Assembly: GCF_007830175.1 (NCBI RefSeq) | Contig: NZ_VLKH01000009.1 | Coordinates: forward strand, 1-64,000 | DNA from: Sedimentibacter saalensis | Lineage (GTDB): Bacteria; Bacillota; Clostridia; Tissierellales; Sedimentibacteraceae | Direction: 5' to 3' | DNA: 64,000 bases | Shown here: positions 43,952 through 53,341 of the stretch, piece after piece | How the letters are laid out: every line of letters starts with the position of its first letter | Numbering within the stretch: the first letter of the stretch is position 1 | The notes under the pieces: generated by a model | The model's database searches: none | Told to the model about the DNA's origin: nothing | Seen by the model: the letters and a program-made list of their open reading frames with translations, nothing else | Made by a program: the position numbers and the translations under genes

Positions 43952-45061
43952 TTATTCACCCCTTACTACCTTTATTTTGCTGCCGCCTGTTATGTAATCC
44001 TGTCCTTTCACAATTACAGTGTCTCCTGCTGTAAGACCAGATTTAATCTCTATGTACGAACCAGTGTCAAGTCCTGTAACAACTTCTCTTTCTTCAGATA
44101 CATCGCCGTTAACAACATAGACATAACTTTTTCCGTCTCTGTCAACAACAGCTTCCGTCTTAACAGCCAGAGCATTTTCGATTTTGTCTGTTTCAAAATT
44201 TATTTTTGCAAACATTCCGGGTTTAATAGACCCGTTGTTTTCAAGTATGATGTTCACTGTATAAAGATTTGTCATTGGGTCCGAGCTGGTGCTGATGCTG
44301 TCGATCACTGCTTTTTCGCTGTAATTTGCAGCACTGATTTCAACATTAGCTTCTGTTCCCTTATGAAGTTTGTTGACCATGTTTCCCGGAACTGCAAGTT
44401 CAATTGTTATGCTGTCTGAATCAACAATTGTAACAGGAGGTTTTGCTGAAGTTGCAAATTCTCCTTCAACAATGCTTATATCAGAAATAACTCCTGATAT
44501 GGGAGCCTTTACAACTGCATTGTCCAAAGCATCTGCTGCGTTTTCATAGGCAACTCTTGCCTGATCAACACTTTTTGCAGCAACTTCCAAAGACTCGTCT
44601 GATGCAGCAAGCTTTGCCTGATCGTATTGACTTTCAGGTACTGCTCCTTCTTCATAAAGCTTTTGGATTCTTTCAAATGATTTTTTAGCATTTTCAATTT
44701 GTGATACGCTGACTTCATATCCTGCCTTCGCTGATTCATATGCAGCAAGAGCTTGATTAACCTGGTTTGTAATACTATCCGTATCCATAACGAATAACAC
44801 ATCATCCTTTTTAACCTTGTCTCCAACCTTTACATTGATTCTTTCAACTTTTCCGGACATGAGAGGTACAACATACACGTCCTTGTCTGCATAAGTCTTT
44901 GCTGTCATAATATTTTCAATATGCAGCTCCATTGGTTTCAATGTTTCCACCTCTACAGCTGTATATGATTCTTCTGTAACTTCGGCACTTATATCATTTG
45001 TTTTGCCGCAACCAGTAAAAACTAATGCTGTAACTAATAATAATGTCAATAATTTTTTCAA
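43952..45061 (-). CDS. RND-type periplasmic adaptor lipoprotein (MFP)
   Basis: 369 residues from TTG 45061, chosen because GGAGGG lies 4 bases upstream and the longer frame to 45148 runs through the operator. Lipoprotein signal ends VTALVFTGC. Membrane-fusion architecture follows: a biotinyl-lipoyl-like hairpin with a coiled coil (about residues 80-190), a barrel domain (GVISDISIVEGEF) and a C-terminal AVKTEAVVDRDGKSYVYV. It links the RND pump to the TolC-like protein. First gene of the operon. Confidence 0.92.
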   Translation of the reverse strand: MKKLLTLLLVTALVFTGCGKTNDISAEVTEESYTAVEVETLKPMELHIENIMTAKTYADKDVYVVPLMSGKVERINVKVGDKVKKDDVLFVMDTDSITNQVNQALAAYESAKAGYEVSVSQIENAKKSFERIQKLYEEGAVPESQYDQAKLAASDESLEVAAKSVDQARVAYENAADALDNAVVKAPISGVISDISIVEGEFATSAKPPVTIVDSDSITIELAVPGNMVNKLHKGTEANVEISAANYSEKAVIDSISTSSDPMTNLYTVNIILENNGSIKPGMFAKINFETDKIENALAVKTEAVVDRDGKSYVYVVNGDVSEEREVVTGLDTGSYIEIKSGLTAGDTVIVKGQDYITGGSKIKVVRGE

Positions 45062-45081
45062 AATTCCCTCCAAATATTTCG

Positions 45082-45133
45082 ACCGACCGGTCGGTTTCCA
45101 ACTTATTGTATCACTGAGTTGTTGAAGTGTCAA
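45082..45133 (-). promoter_or_regulatory. Efflux operon promoter with TetR operator
   Basis: Minus strand: TTGACA (45133-45128), a 17-bp spacer, TACAAT (45110-45105). A perfect 14-bp palindrome A-CCGACCGGTCGG-T (45082-45095) sits just downstream of the start site, GC-rich in an AT-rich context. ACCGACCGGTCGGT-type sites are typical TetR-family operators. Confidence 0.85.
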
Positions 45134-45181
45134 TTTTATTATTAACAAAATATACAGTTACAGCATAAATTTTACTTATTT

Positions 45182-45727
45182 TTACTCAGCCTTGGCTGCA
45201 TTTTTGTAAATTTCATCCTTTTCTTCACTAGAAAGCAATTTTTCTGTTGTATATGCAATGAATGCTATTCCAAAAATATCAAGGACAAATCTAAGTGCCA
45301 TGAATTTTATTCCCATGGATGACGCCTCAAATAAAAGAAGAGGAATTTTTGTTGTAGACCATGCTCCTATCATAATGAGCACATTTGAAAGCTTGCTTCC
45401 TTTTTTAAGAAGGACAACTGCCACAGGAAATGCTGCATACAAAGGACCTGCTGCAGCTGAGCCCAGGAAGAACGCGAGCAGCACTCCCACAATCCCTGAT
45501 TTTTCTCCCATGTACTTAATCATTGTTTCTTTCTTAACCCATACATCCAAAAGTCCAAGGAGTATAAAAATAGGGGGCAGTATGGAAAGCATTTCAAGGG
45601 CATTGTCTATTGTCAAGTCTATTGACTTCATTCCTATGTCAGGTCTTGCAATTATTACTGCAATGTTTACTGCTGCAAGGGCAAAAAACACCTTGTATCT
45701 TTTTATTATTTTATTAAGCTTATCCAT
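45182..45727 (-). CDS. Small permease, half of a split ArsP/DUF318-type pair
   Basis: 181 residues, about five membrane segments. FFLGSAAAGPLYAAFPVAVVLLKKGSKLSNVLIMIGAWSTTKIPLL resembles one half of the two-domain permease fold (PF03773), without the CxC motif. It overlaps the partner gene by one base (start at 45727). The two halves probably form one transporter of unknown substrate, cotranscribed with an ABC exporter. Confidence 0.7.
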   Translation of the reverse strand: MDKLNKIIKRYKVFFALAAVNIAVIIARPDIGMKSIDLTIDNALEMLSILPPIFILLGLLDVWVKKETMIKYMGEKSGIVGVLLAFFLGSAAAGPLYAAFPVAVVLLKKGSKLSNVLIMIGAWSTTKIPLLLFEASSMGIKFMALRFVLDIFGIAFIAYTTEKLLSSEEKDEIYKNAAKAE

Positions 45728-46206
45728 TACAGAAACACCCCCATAACAAATGCAACTATATAAGAAAACACAAATGCTTCTGCGTTTCTAATGAGAGTTG
45801 CCTTCTTCCCAAAAAATTTCATTTCAACGGGCATAGTAACCACACCAACCATCATGAGAGTTGATATGAATGCTGCAATCTGCATATATCCTGCTCCGCT
45901 TTTTAAAAGAGCTGCTGCCAGGGGAAATGCAATAAATCCCGGAATCAGTGTTATTGCTCCTATTACCGAAGCAATGATTACTCCAAACCACCCGGATTCG
46001 CTCCCAATCATGCTTGAAATTTGCTCCGGTGTTAAAATGGCTAACATGATGCCGATGATGACCAGTATAGAAAGAAACTGCGGTAAAATATTTTCAAATG
46101 ATTTCCATGCCTTCTTCAAGGCGAGTTTTGTATTTTGTCTGCTTTTTGCAAAAGATACAGCCAAGGCTGCTATAGCAATTGCATACAAGGCAATTGTCGA
46201 TGTCAT
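45727..46206 (-). CDS. Small permease, other half of the split pair
   Basis: 159 residues, about four to five membrane segments. VIGAITLIPGFIAFPLAAALLKSGAGYMQIAAFISTLMMVGVVTMPVEMKFFG is the matching half-permease. It lies 12 bp after the ABC permease gene. Substrate unknown. Confidence 0.7.
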   Translation of the reverse strand: MTSTIALYAIAIAALAVSFAKSRQNTKLALKKAWKSFENILPQFLSILVIIGIMLAILTPEQISSMIGSESGWFGVIIASVIGAITLIPGFIAFPLAAALLKSGAGYMQIAAFISTLMMVGVVTMPVEMKFFGKKATLIRNAEAFVFSYIVAFVMGVFL

Positions 46207-46218
46207 AAATCCTCCTGT

Positions 46219-47343
46219 TTAATCAATTTTCTTTTTAAATTTTAATGTTGCAAGGGCTAGAAAGACTATGCCGAAAGCAACAAGAATTGCAAATTCTTTA
46301 TAAAGTTCTCCAAATCCGTTTCCCTTCAAAATAATTCCCCGAAGAACCTTGATAAAATATGTGAGTGGAAGAACGTTGCTTAATCCATGTATAAAATCCG
46401 GCATTGCTTCTCTGGGAAACATGTAGCCTGAAAGAAGTATGTTCGGCATTATCATGAACATTGATAGCTGCATTGCCTGAAGCTGGCTTTTTGAAACCGT
46501 CGAAATTATTAGTCCCACTCCCAGAGCTCCGAACAAAAATACTGCCGAGAACAGCAATAGGAGCGTAATGCTTCCAGCTATGGGTACCCTGAACCAGAAC
46601 ACCGACAGAGCCAGTGCCAGAACAATATCCACGAAGCCTATCACAACGTAGGGAATGATTTTTCCTATCATCAGCTCCATTTTTGTTATGGGAGTCACTA
46701 TGAGCTGCTCCATTGTACCTCTTTCCCTTTCCCTCACTATGGAAAATGAAGTAAGCATGAGTGTAACAGTTTGAAGTATAACTCCAATGAGCCCCGGAAT
46801 GTTGAAGTAAATGCTGCTCATGTCAGGATTGTACCACACTCTGCTTCTCAAATCCAGTGACTTAGGCACAGTTGTTCCTCTTGTTTCCTGAATTATTTCT
46901 ACAGACATTGACTGAACTACTCCTCCTGCACTAGAAAGTATGGTCTGCGCTGTTGTTGGATCTGTCCCGTCTACAATAAGCTGTAACTGAGCAGATTTGC
47001 CGCTTTTTAAATCTGCTGAAAAATCAGGAGGTATTACAATTCCTGCCTTGGCATAGCCGTTGTCTATATAATATTCAATATCATCCATGCTTTCAGCATA
47101 ATAATCCATATCGAAGTATTGAGAATTTACAAGTTTTTGTACCAGTTCCCTGCTTTCTCTTCCCATGTCGTAATCCAGCACTGCCGTAGGAATGTGATCG
47201 ACACTTGTTGAGGCCGCATATCCGAACAACAGAAGCTCCATGATGGGCATCATTATTATTATGGCAATGGTTCTTTTGTCTCTTTTAATCTGAGAAAATT
47301 CTTTTTTGATTATTGCCTTTATTCTGTTCGTGTTGAAATTCAT
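46219..47343 (-). CDS. ABC-2 type exporter permease
   Basis: 374 residues. An N-terminal membrane helix (TIAIIIMMPIMELLLFGYAAST), a large extracytoplasmic domain, then five membrane segments with the conserved RERERGTMEQLIVTPI before them. YhhJ/YbhR-type permease. It overlaps the ATPase gene by 4 bp. Works with the two ATPases and the HlyD adaptor upstream, probably in multidrug or lipid export. Confidence 0.9.
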   Translation of the reverse strand: MNFNTNRIKAIIKKEFSQIKRDKRTIAIIIMMPIMELLLFGYAASTSVDHIPTAVLDYDMGRESRELVQKLVNSQYFDMDYYAESMDDIEYYIDNGYAKAGIVIPPDFSADLKSGKSAQLQLIVDGTDPTTAQTILSSAGGVVQSMSVEIIQETRGTTVPKSLDLRSRVWYNPDMSSIYFNIPGLIGVILQTVTLMLTSFSIVRERERGTMEQLIVTPITKMELMIGKIIPYVVIGFVDIVLALALSVFWFRVPIAGSITLLLLFSAVFLFGALGVGLIISTVSKSQLQAMQLSMFMIMPNILLSGYMFPREAMPDFIHGLSNVLPLTYFIKVLRGIILKGNGFGELYKEFAILVAFGIVFLALATLKFKKKID

Positions 47344-48143
47344 TTTGTCACCTCTTTTTTACTTTTTTCCCTTTCCACAAGGAAAACAAACACGTCCTCA
47401 AGTGTCGGCTTACGTTCAATAGCCTTCAATGTGCTGTCAGACTTTATTTCAACTATATTCCCATCTATAATTTTTTCTTTCATGTTGTTGGGAGTGTCCA
47501 GAGACAAAATATTGCCATAGTATAGAAAACCAATTGAATTGCAGTGTTCAGCTTCATCCATGTAGTGAGTTGTAACAAGAATGGTAACACCTTTCTTTGA
47601 CAATTTGTAAATTATTTCCCAAAACTGCCTTCTCGCTATGGGGTCAACACCTCCTGTAGGCTCATCCAGCAAAAGTATTTCAGGTTCATGTATTATGGAG
47701 CATCCAAGAGCAAGCCGCTGCTTCCACCCTCCTGAAAGATTTGAAACAATCAGCTTTTCTTTTCCCCACAAATCTGCCATTTTAAGAATTTCTTTTTTCT
47801 TTTCCTTCAATTTGTTTTTTGGAATGCAGTATACTCCTCCGTAAAAATCCAGATTTTCTTCGACGGTCAGTTCTTCGTAAAGGCTGAACTTCTGTGACAT
47901 GTAACCTATTCTACTCTTAAGCTTTTCCCTGTCCTCCATTATGTCATATCCAAGTATGTGACCTGAGCCTGATGTTGGATTTAAAAGACCGAGAATCATT
48001 CTTATTACAGTAGTCTTGCCCGAGCCGTTAGGACCTAAAAAACCAAACACTTCTCCTCTTTTCACATCAAAGCTTACATTGTTTACGGCAACAAATTCAC
48101 CGAACAGTTTTGTAAAATTCTTGATTTCAATTGCATTTTCCAT
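47340..48143 (-). CDS. ABC transporter ATP-binding protein
   Basis: 267 residues, one nucleotide-binding domain: Walker A GPNGSGKTT, signature LSGGWKQRLALG, Walker B ILLLDEPTGG, and the switch histidine in TTHYMDEAEHC. It starts within the end of the preceding ATPase gene (17-bp overlap). With that protein it forms the heterodimeric ATPase, equal to the two halves fused in YbhF-type proteins. Confidence 0.92.
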   Translation of the reverse strand: MENAIEIKNFTKLFGEFVAVNNVSFDVKRGEVFGFLGPNGSGKTTVIRMILGLLNPTSGSGHILGYDIMEDREKLKSRIGYMSQKFSLYEELTVEENLDFYGGVYCIPKNKLKEKKKEILKMADLWGKEKLIVSNLSGGWKQRLALGCSIIHEPEILLLDEPTGGVDPIARRQFWEIIYKLSKKGVTILVTTHYMDEAEHCNSIGFLYYGNILSLDTPNNMKEKIIDGNIVEIKSDSTLKAIERKPTLEDVFVFLVEREKSKKEVTK

Positions 48144-49071
48144 ATGTCATCTCCGCACGGCTTTTTACAATATTTACAAACACATCTTCCAGAGTCGGTA
48201 TGTTTTCACTCATAACAAAATCTAAATTTATATTCTTTAAGGATTCTTCAATTATGTTTTTTGTACATTCCATGTTTGCCGTAACCACATGAAGTTCTTC
48301 TCCTCGCAAATACACATCCTGTACACTTTCAATTCCTTGTACAGCTTCCTTTAAGGAGTAGATGTCATCGGAAACAATGCATAAAATGTGTTTGTCGAAG
48401 TCCCTTATTATGTTGTCGGGTCTGTCACTTTTAATAATGCTTCCCTGATACATGAGTCCTATTTCATCACATCTTTCTGCTTCATCCATATAAGGAGTGC
48501 TGACAAAAATGGTTACTCCTTGTTCCCTCAAGTCAAAAAGTATTTTCCAAAGTTCTCTTCTTGCAACAGGATCTACACCTATGGTGGGCTCATCCAGAAA
48601 CAAATATTTAGGAGTGTGGATCAAGTTGCATGAAAGAGCAAGTTTCTGCTTCATTCCTCCTGACAGCTGGTCTGCAAGCTTGTACGAATGGTTTAATAGG
48701 CTGCTGAATTCCAGCAGAAATTTAATTTTTTCCTTGCTTTCTCTTTTTGGAACCTGGTATATTTCAGAATAAAACTCAAGGTTTTCTATTACAGTCAGAT
48801 CTCCATACAAACTGAACTTTTGAGGCATGTATCCCATGTGTTTTTTTATTTCTTCGCTGTTTTTAACTATATCAAGGCCTCCTACTTTTCCTGTGCCGCT
48901 GTCAGGCTTTATAAGGGAACACAGCATGCGCATGGTTGTTGTCTTTCCTGCTCCATCAGGTCCTATAAGACCATATATTGTGTTTTTTCTTACATTAATA
49001 TTTAGGTTGTCTACAGCTGTAATGTCGCCAAATTTCTTAACAAGGGAAAATGTCTGAATGTCATGTTCCAT
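48127..49071 (-). CDS. ABC transporter ATP-binding protein
   Basis: 314 residues. Walker A GPDGAGKTT, signature LSGGMKQKLALS, Walker B LFLDEPTIGVDP. The switch position reads STPYMDEAERC with Pro where the partner has His, so one of the two ATP sites may be degenerate. A C-terminal extension of about 90 residues follows. 8 bp after the HlyD gene. Confidence 0.92.
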   Translation of the reverse strand: MEHDIQTFSLVKKFGDITAVDNLNINVRKNTIYGLIGPDGAGKTTTMRMLCSLIKPDSGTGKVGGLDIVKNSEEIKKHMGYMPQKFSLYGDLTVIENLEFYSEIYQVPKRESKEKIKFLLEFSSLLNHSYKLADQLSGGMKQKLALSCNLIHTPKYLFLDEPTIGVDPVARRELWKILFDLREQGVTIFVSTPYMDEAERCDEIGLMYQGSIIKSDRPDNIIRDFDKHILCIVSDDIYSLKEAVQGIESVQDVYLRGEELHVVTANMECTKNIIEESLKNINLDFVMSENIPTLEDVFVNIVKSRAEMTYGKCN

Positions 49072-49079
49072 AATGCCTC

Positions 49080-50306
49080 CTAATCCACCTTGATTTTTAT
49101 GTCAACAGGCATTCCTGGTTTCACAACTCCGTTGGAGTCATTAACAGTTATTGTCACTTCAAAAACAGTGTTTACTCTTTCTTCCTTTGTCTGTATGTTC
49201 TTTGGAGTGAACTCAGCTTCTTCGTTTATTCTTGATACATTACCTTTAAATGTTCTTGAACTATCTGAATCAACATATACTTCAGCTTCCTGCCCTACCT
49301 TTATGAGGCCTATGTTCTTTTCAGAAACGTAAGATATTACTTCTGTGTTCTGTTTTTCAAATAATTCTGCAAGCAATTTCCCTGCGGACACAAATTCTCC
49401 TTTGTTTACATGAAGTGTATTTACCAAGACATCTGCAGGTGCTTTAATGAGTGTTTTTTCGAGTTCTGCCTTAGACTGTTCCATGCTTTTTTGTGCTTGT
49501 TCATGCTGAGCCATTGCTATTTCAATTTGACTTTCAAGCTGAGCAAGCTGTGTGTTTCCTGAAGACAAAGATAGTTCATACCCTGATTTTGCCTGAAGCA
49601 TTTTGTTTTTTGCTGCTGAAGCGATTTCTTCTGTAGGATATGAATTTACAATGTTAAGCTGTGACAGGGCTGAATTGTATTGTGCCAGTGCTATGTCGTA
49701 GCCCTTTAGCACCTCGTCATACCTGCTCTGTGAAACCGCTCCTTCATCAAGCAAAATTCTTGTTCTCTCTGCTGCTGATTTTGCAAAATCAAAATTTGCT
49801 TCTGCCTGCTTCACTGCTTCCTGCACCTGGTTAATTTCATCATCGCTTGCTCCACCCATTACTTTTTCATATTCAGCCTGAGCAGACAAGTATGCACTTT
49901 TGGATTGGTTTGACATGTCTTCATTTTGAAGTTTTAAGTTGCTTTGATTTTTTTCAAGAAGTTCCAGGTTCTTTTCTGAAATCTTAAGGTTAATCAGTGA
50001 CTGCTCATATTGATTTTTAAGGCTTGTGCTGTTAATTTCTGCTATTATGTCTCCTGCCTTTACACTGTCTCCTTCTTCAATATTTATTTTTTCTATGATT
50101 CCTGTTATTTGGCTGCTTATTGAAATTCCGTTGTTTTCTACGGTTCCTGATGCTTCAATAAATGTGCCATTGTTTGCATATACCACTGCTGAATCATTTT
50201 TTTGCAAATTGTTGAAAATATAAATTGAAATGAGAACTAAAAAAATTATGACAGGCATGATTACTATTTTGCCATTTGACTTGAGATGATTAAAAATATT
50301 TTGCAT
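49080..50306 (-). CDS. HlyD-family membrane-fusion adaptor
   Basis: 408 residues. One N-terminal membrane anchor (about 14-31), lipoyl-like halves around GTVENNGISISSQITGIIEKINIEEGDSV, a long coiled coil (about 85-270) with repeated Glu/Gln/Lys, then APADVLVNTLHVNKGEFV and a barrel domain. YbhG-type adaptor of the ABC exporter. First gene of the operon, divergent from a Crp-like regulator gene. Confidence 0.9.
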   Translation of the reverse strand: MQNIFNHLKSNGKIVIMPVIIFLVLISIYIFNNLQKNDSAVVYANNGTFIEASGTVENNGISISSQITGIIEKINIEEGDSVKAGDIIAEINSTSLKNQYEQSLINLKISEKNLELLEKNQSNLKLQNEDMSNQSKSAYLSAQAEYEKVMGGASDDEINQVQEAVKQAEANFDFAKSAAERTRILLDEGAVSQSRYDEVLKGYDIALAQYNSALSQLNIVNSYPTEEIASAAKNKMLQAKSGYELSLSSGNTQLAQLESQIEIAMAQHEQAQKSMEQSKAELEKTLIKAPADVLVNTLHVNKGEFVSAGKLLAELFEKQNTEVISYVSEKNIGLIKVGQEAEVYVDSDSSRTFKGNVSRINEEAEFTPKNIQTKEERVNTVFEVTITVNDSNGVVKPGMPVDIKIKVD

Positions 50307-50347
50307 AACGCCCTCCGTTTATATTGATTGTTCAGCTTTGAACAACT

Positions 50348-50387
50348 ATAATATAAATCAGTCGTTAAAACAGTTACCACGGTAACT
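50348..50387 (-). promoter_or_regulatory. Crp-like operator and promoter of the ABC operon
   Basis: AGTTACC-AC-GGTAACT (50372-50387) is a perfect palindrome. A minus-strand -10 TATTAT (50353-50348) places the palindrome's centre near -40, the class II activator position of Crp/Fnr proteins. The regulator gene begins 40 bp away on the other strand. Confidence 0.6.
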
Positions 50388-50426
50388 TTTTGAAAAACAT
50401 TTATAGTTCATCGGAAAGGAAATATT

Positions 50427-51107
50427 ATGAAAAATTTTAATAAAATACTTGTAAATACTCAATTATTCAAATGCTTTACCTGCGAAGAACTTGACGAAAT
50501 TTTTGATGAACATTATTACACAGTAAAAGACTATGAAAAAAACACCATAATATATTTACAAAATGAAAAATGCGAAAGTCTGGACATTATTTTAAAAGGA
50601 GTAATAACAATACAAAAAATTGATCAGGACGGTAAAATACTTACAATCAGTGATTTTATGAGCGGAGACGTTTTAGGGGAAAACCTGCTTTTTTCAGCCA
50701 GCAGCAACTATCCCATGACAATTACAGCAAAGACCGACTGCACCTTGCTTCACATGAAAAGTTCTCTTGTACTGTCCCTTTGTCAAAAAAACGAATGCTT
50801 TTTAAAGAGTTTTCTCATGTCACTTTCAAGCAAGACACTTATCCTTTCAAACAAGATAAAGTCTCTTACTATGAAGACAATACGGCAATACATCGTAGAT
50901 TTTCTTTTGATAGAGTATTATTCCCAGGGAAGCAATAAAATAAAACTTAAGATGTCAAAGAAAGATTTAGCTGAAAAACTTGGAATTCAGCGTTCTTCCC
51001 TGTCACGTGAGCTTAATAAAATGCGAAGTGACGGACTGGTTGAATTTGATGCAAATTACATATTCATAAAAGATGTTGATTTCATGAAAACACTGCATAC
51101 AAACTGA
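50427..51107 (+). CDS. Crp/Fnr-family regulator
   Basis: 226 residues. N-terminal cyclic-nucleotide-binding-like barrel (IILKGVITIQKIDQDGK, MSGDVLGENLLFS), dimer helix, and helix-turn-helix KKDLAEKLGIQRSSLSRELNKMRSDG. No Fnr-type N-terminal cysteine set. GAAAGGA precedes the ATG. Divergent from the HlyD-ABC operon, with a perfect palindrome in the shared region, so it likely controls that exporter. Effector unknown. Confidence 0.9.
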   Translation: MKNFNKILVNTQLFKCFTCEELDEIFDEHYYTVKDYEKNTIIYLQNEKCESLDIILKGVITIQKIDQDGKILTISDFMSGDVLGENLLFSASSNYPMTITAKTDCTLLHMKSSLVLSLCQKNECFLKSFLMSLSSKTLILSNKIKSLTMKTIRQYIVDFLLIEYYSQGSNKIKLKMSKKDLAEKLGIQRSSLSRELNKMRSDGLVEFDANYIFIKDVDFMKTLHTN

Positions 51108-51201
51108 AAAGAATCTGAAGAACAGATTCCTTAATTTGTTATTTATGATTATACAATTCATTTGATGGTATAATAAAAGAAAAAGTTTAGAGGTGAAACT
51201 A

Positions 51202-52608
51202 TTGTTAGAAGCTGAAAAAACTACACTTGTTTTTTTTATATACGGATTGGCATTTTTTTCGATGGGTATTTCAGCCCTACAGCAAAATACATACGGTGAC
51301 AGCAATTTCACTCTTCTTAAGTCCATAAAATACCTTGGATATTTTGGACTGGTTCATGGAATGGCTGAATGGGTTTGGATGATCATAATGTTGAAGGCTT
51401 ATCCGGACTTTTATACTGAATTCTTTGCTCTGGCAATTTACTTAAACACGCTGTCATTTTCATTTTTATGGAGATTCGGCACAGAACTCATTGAATACAA
51501 CGGAATATTTAATAAAATAACGAAAAGATTGCCTTATATAGTGTCTGTATTTTGGGCAATTGAATTTTTTTATTTTTACTTTGTTCAAAAAACATTTTTG
51601 TTTAAGTGGTTCTTTGTTGATGATATAATGAACCGCTACTTCCTGGGGCTGCCCGGCAGTTTGATAACATGTTATGCCCTTTATAAAAATGCCAGAGCAC
51701 TGAATCTTCTTAATTATAAGAAAATTGCTTCAAGGTTGAAAGGAATTTCATATTTATTTTTGCTTTATGGCATTCTATCGGGACTCATCGTTGATGAAAG
51801 AGAATTTTTTCCTGCAAGCATATTAAACAGGCAAATGTTTATGAATATATTCAATTTTCCTGTAGAGGTAGGAAGGACAGCAACTGCTATTTCCATTACG
51901 ATTTTGTTCATTTTGGTAATAGATATTTTCAGACTGGAAACAAAACAAAAATTAGCAAGGCTTTCACGAAGTAACGCTGCCGGTCTTGAAAGAAGAAAGT
52001 TAGGCCGTGAGCTCCATGATATTATCATTCAAAACCTTTTTGCTTCTGGACTTGCTGTAGAAAATTTAATTGAAAACACAGAAGATGCTCATAATAAGGA
52101 AAGTCTACTAAACGTTAAATCAAATCTTAATGATACTATCGGACTAATTAGGAGTTTTATTCAAAACTCACTAGCCCAGAGCATGGATTTGGAAGATTTA
52201 AATGTCAAGCTTCAGGAACTTGTGCAGCAGGTTCAGCGAGGACGAATACTGCGCATAAAATACAGATACAACGTTTCTGAAATATATACATCGTGCCTGT
52301 CCAACGAGAAAATAACCGAACTTTACTATATATTAAAAGAAGCCCTGACAAATGCAGTTAAACATTCTAATGGTGATACTATTGAAGTCATTGTTGTTTC
52401 AACCATCGACTCCATTCGGGGAACCGTAAAAGACAACGGCAGCGGATTTGATTACAGCAAGGAAATCTATAAGGAAAATCACTACGGTTTACTTTCAATG
52501 AATGAGCGGGCCGCAATTGTAAGCGGAATACTGAACATAGACAGCTCCAGCAATGGAACTGAAGTAAAAATTATTATTCCTTGGGGAGTGTGTGAATATG
52601 AAAAATAA
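51202..52608 (+). CDS. NarL-type sensor histidine kinase
   Basis: 468 residues from TTG 51202 (GAGGTG six bases upstream; the GTG at 51193 overlaps that site). Seven or eight membrane segments (about residues 5-250) form the sensor, resembling a 7TM-type module. Then HisKA_3 with the phosphorylated His in LGRELHDIIIQ, and an HATPase with LKEALTNAVKHSN and DNGSGFD. It overlaps the response regulator gene by 11 bp. Stimulus unknown. Confidence 0.9.
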   Translation: MLEAEKTTLVFFIYGLAFFSMGISALQQNTYGDSNFTLLKSIKYLGYFGLVHGMAEWVWMIIMLKAYPDFYTEFFALAIYLNTLSFSFLWRFGTELIEYNGIFNKITKRLPYIVSVFWAIEFFYFYFVQKTFLFKWFFVDDIMNRYFLGLPGSLITCYALYKNARALNLLNYKKIASRLKGISYLFLLYGILSGLIVDEREFFPASILNRQMFMNIFNFPVEVGRTATAISITILFILVIDIFRLETKQKLARLSRSNAAGLERRKLGRELHDIIIQNLFASGLAVENLIENTEDAHNKESLLNVKSNLNDTIGLIRSFIQNSLAQSMDLEDLNVKLQELVQQVQRGRILRIKYRYNVSEIYTSCLSNEKITELYYILKEALTNAVKHSNGDTIEVIVVSTIDSIRGTVKDNGSGFDYSKEIYKENHYGLLSMNERAAIVSGILNIDSSSNGTEVKIIIPWGVCEYEK

Positions 52609-53230
52609 TGTATCAATTATGCTTGTGGATGATCACGCTGTTGTGAGATTCGGCATAAGATCTTTGATTGAGAAAAACCCAGGCTGGTTTGTATGTGCAG
52701 AGGCAGAAACATTGGCAAGCGCTTATGAGCTGGCAGAAAAACTAAAGCCTGATATAGTCCTCCTTGATATAAAACTTCCTGACGGAGACGGTGCTGTAGG
52801 ATGCAGAGAAATAAAAAAAATAGTGCCAAACGTGAAAATAATCATACTCACAGCGTACAGCGATGACTCCATAGTTGCAGAGGCAGTGAAATCAGGAGCT
52901 GATGGATACCTTCTCAAGAATATTGACAGCAAGGGAATAATTACAGCAATAGAAAATGTTATAAAGGGTGCTTCCATACTGGATACTGCCATGGTAGGCA
53001 GCTTATTTAACATAGTAAAGAAGACAGAACAGCTCGAAGAACTTACTGCTCAGGAAAAAACCATACTGCAGCTCATATCCATGGGCAAGACAAACAAAGA
53101 AATAAGCAAAGAATTGTTTTTAGCTGATAAGACAGTAAGAAACATTGTAAGCAGAATACTTAAAAAAATCAATGTAACCAACAGAACAGAAGCAGCATTA
53201 TATTACATAAGACAAATGTCCCTTAAATGA
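52598..53230 (+). CDS. LuxR/NarL-family response regulator
   Basis: 210 residues from ATG 52598 (GGGGAG nine bases upstream; GTG 52592 is in frame). Receiver domain with DDH, phosphorylated Asp in VLLDIKLPDGDG, and Lys in GYLLKN. LuxR-type helix-turn-helix: LTAQEKTILQLISMGKTNKEIS and KTVRNIVSRILKKI. Partner of the kinase just upstream. Confidence 0.92.
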   Translation: MKNNVSIMLVDDHAVVRFGIRSLIEKNPGWFVCAEAETLASAYELAEKLKPDIVLLDIKLPDGDGAVGCREIKKIVPNVKIIILTAYSDDSIVAEAVKSGADGYLLKNIDSKGIITAIENVIKGASILDTAMVGSLFNIVKKTEQLEELTAQEKTILQLISMGKTNKEISKELFLADKTVRNIVSRILKKINVTNRTEAALYYIRQMSLK

Positions 53231-53244
53231 GGGACATTTGTCTT
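53209..53244 (+). terminator. Perfect inverted repeat across the stop codon
   Basis: AAGACAAATGTCCCT (53209-53223) and AGGGACATTTGTCTT (53230-53244) are perfect 15-bp arms around TAAATG. The stop codon TGA (53228-53230) lies between them, so the last codons encode one arm. Probably a terminator, although no long T run follows. Confidence 0.55.
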
Positions 53245-53341
53245 AATCAAAGGACATTGGACATATAGTAAATAACCAGTCTCTCTGCTATGATAATAAT
53301 ATAACAATTTGATTGTTTAAAACTATATGGAGGATACGAAT

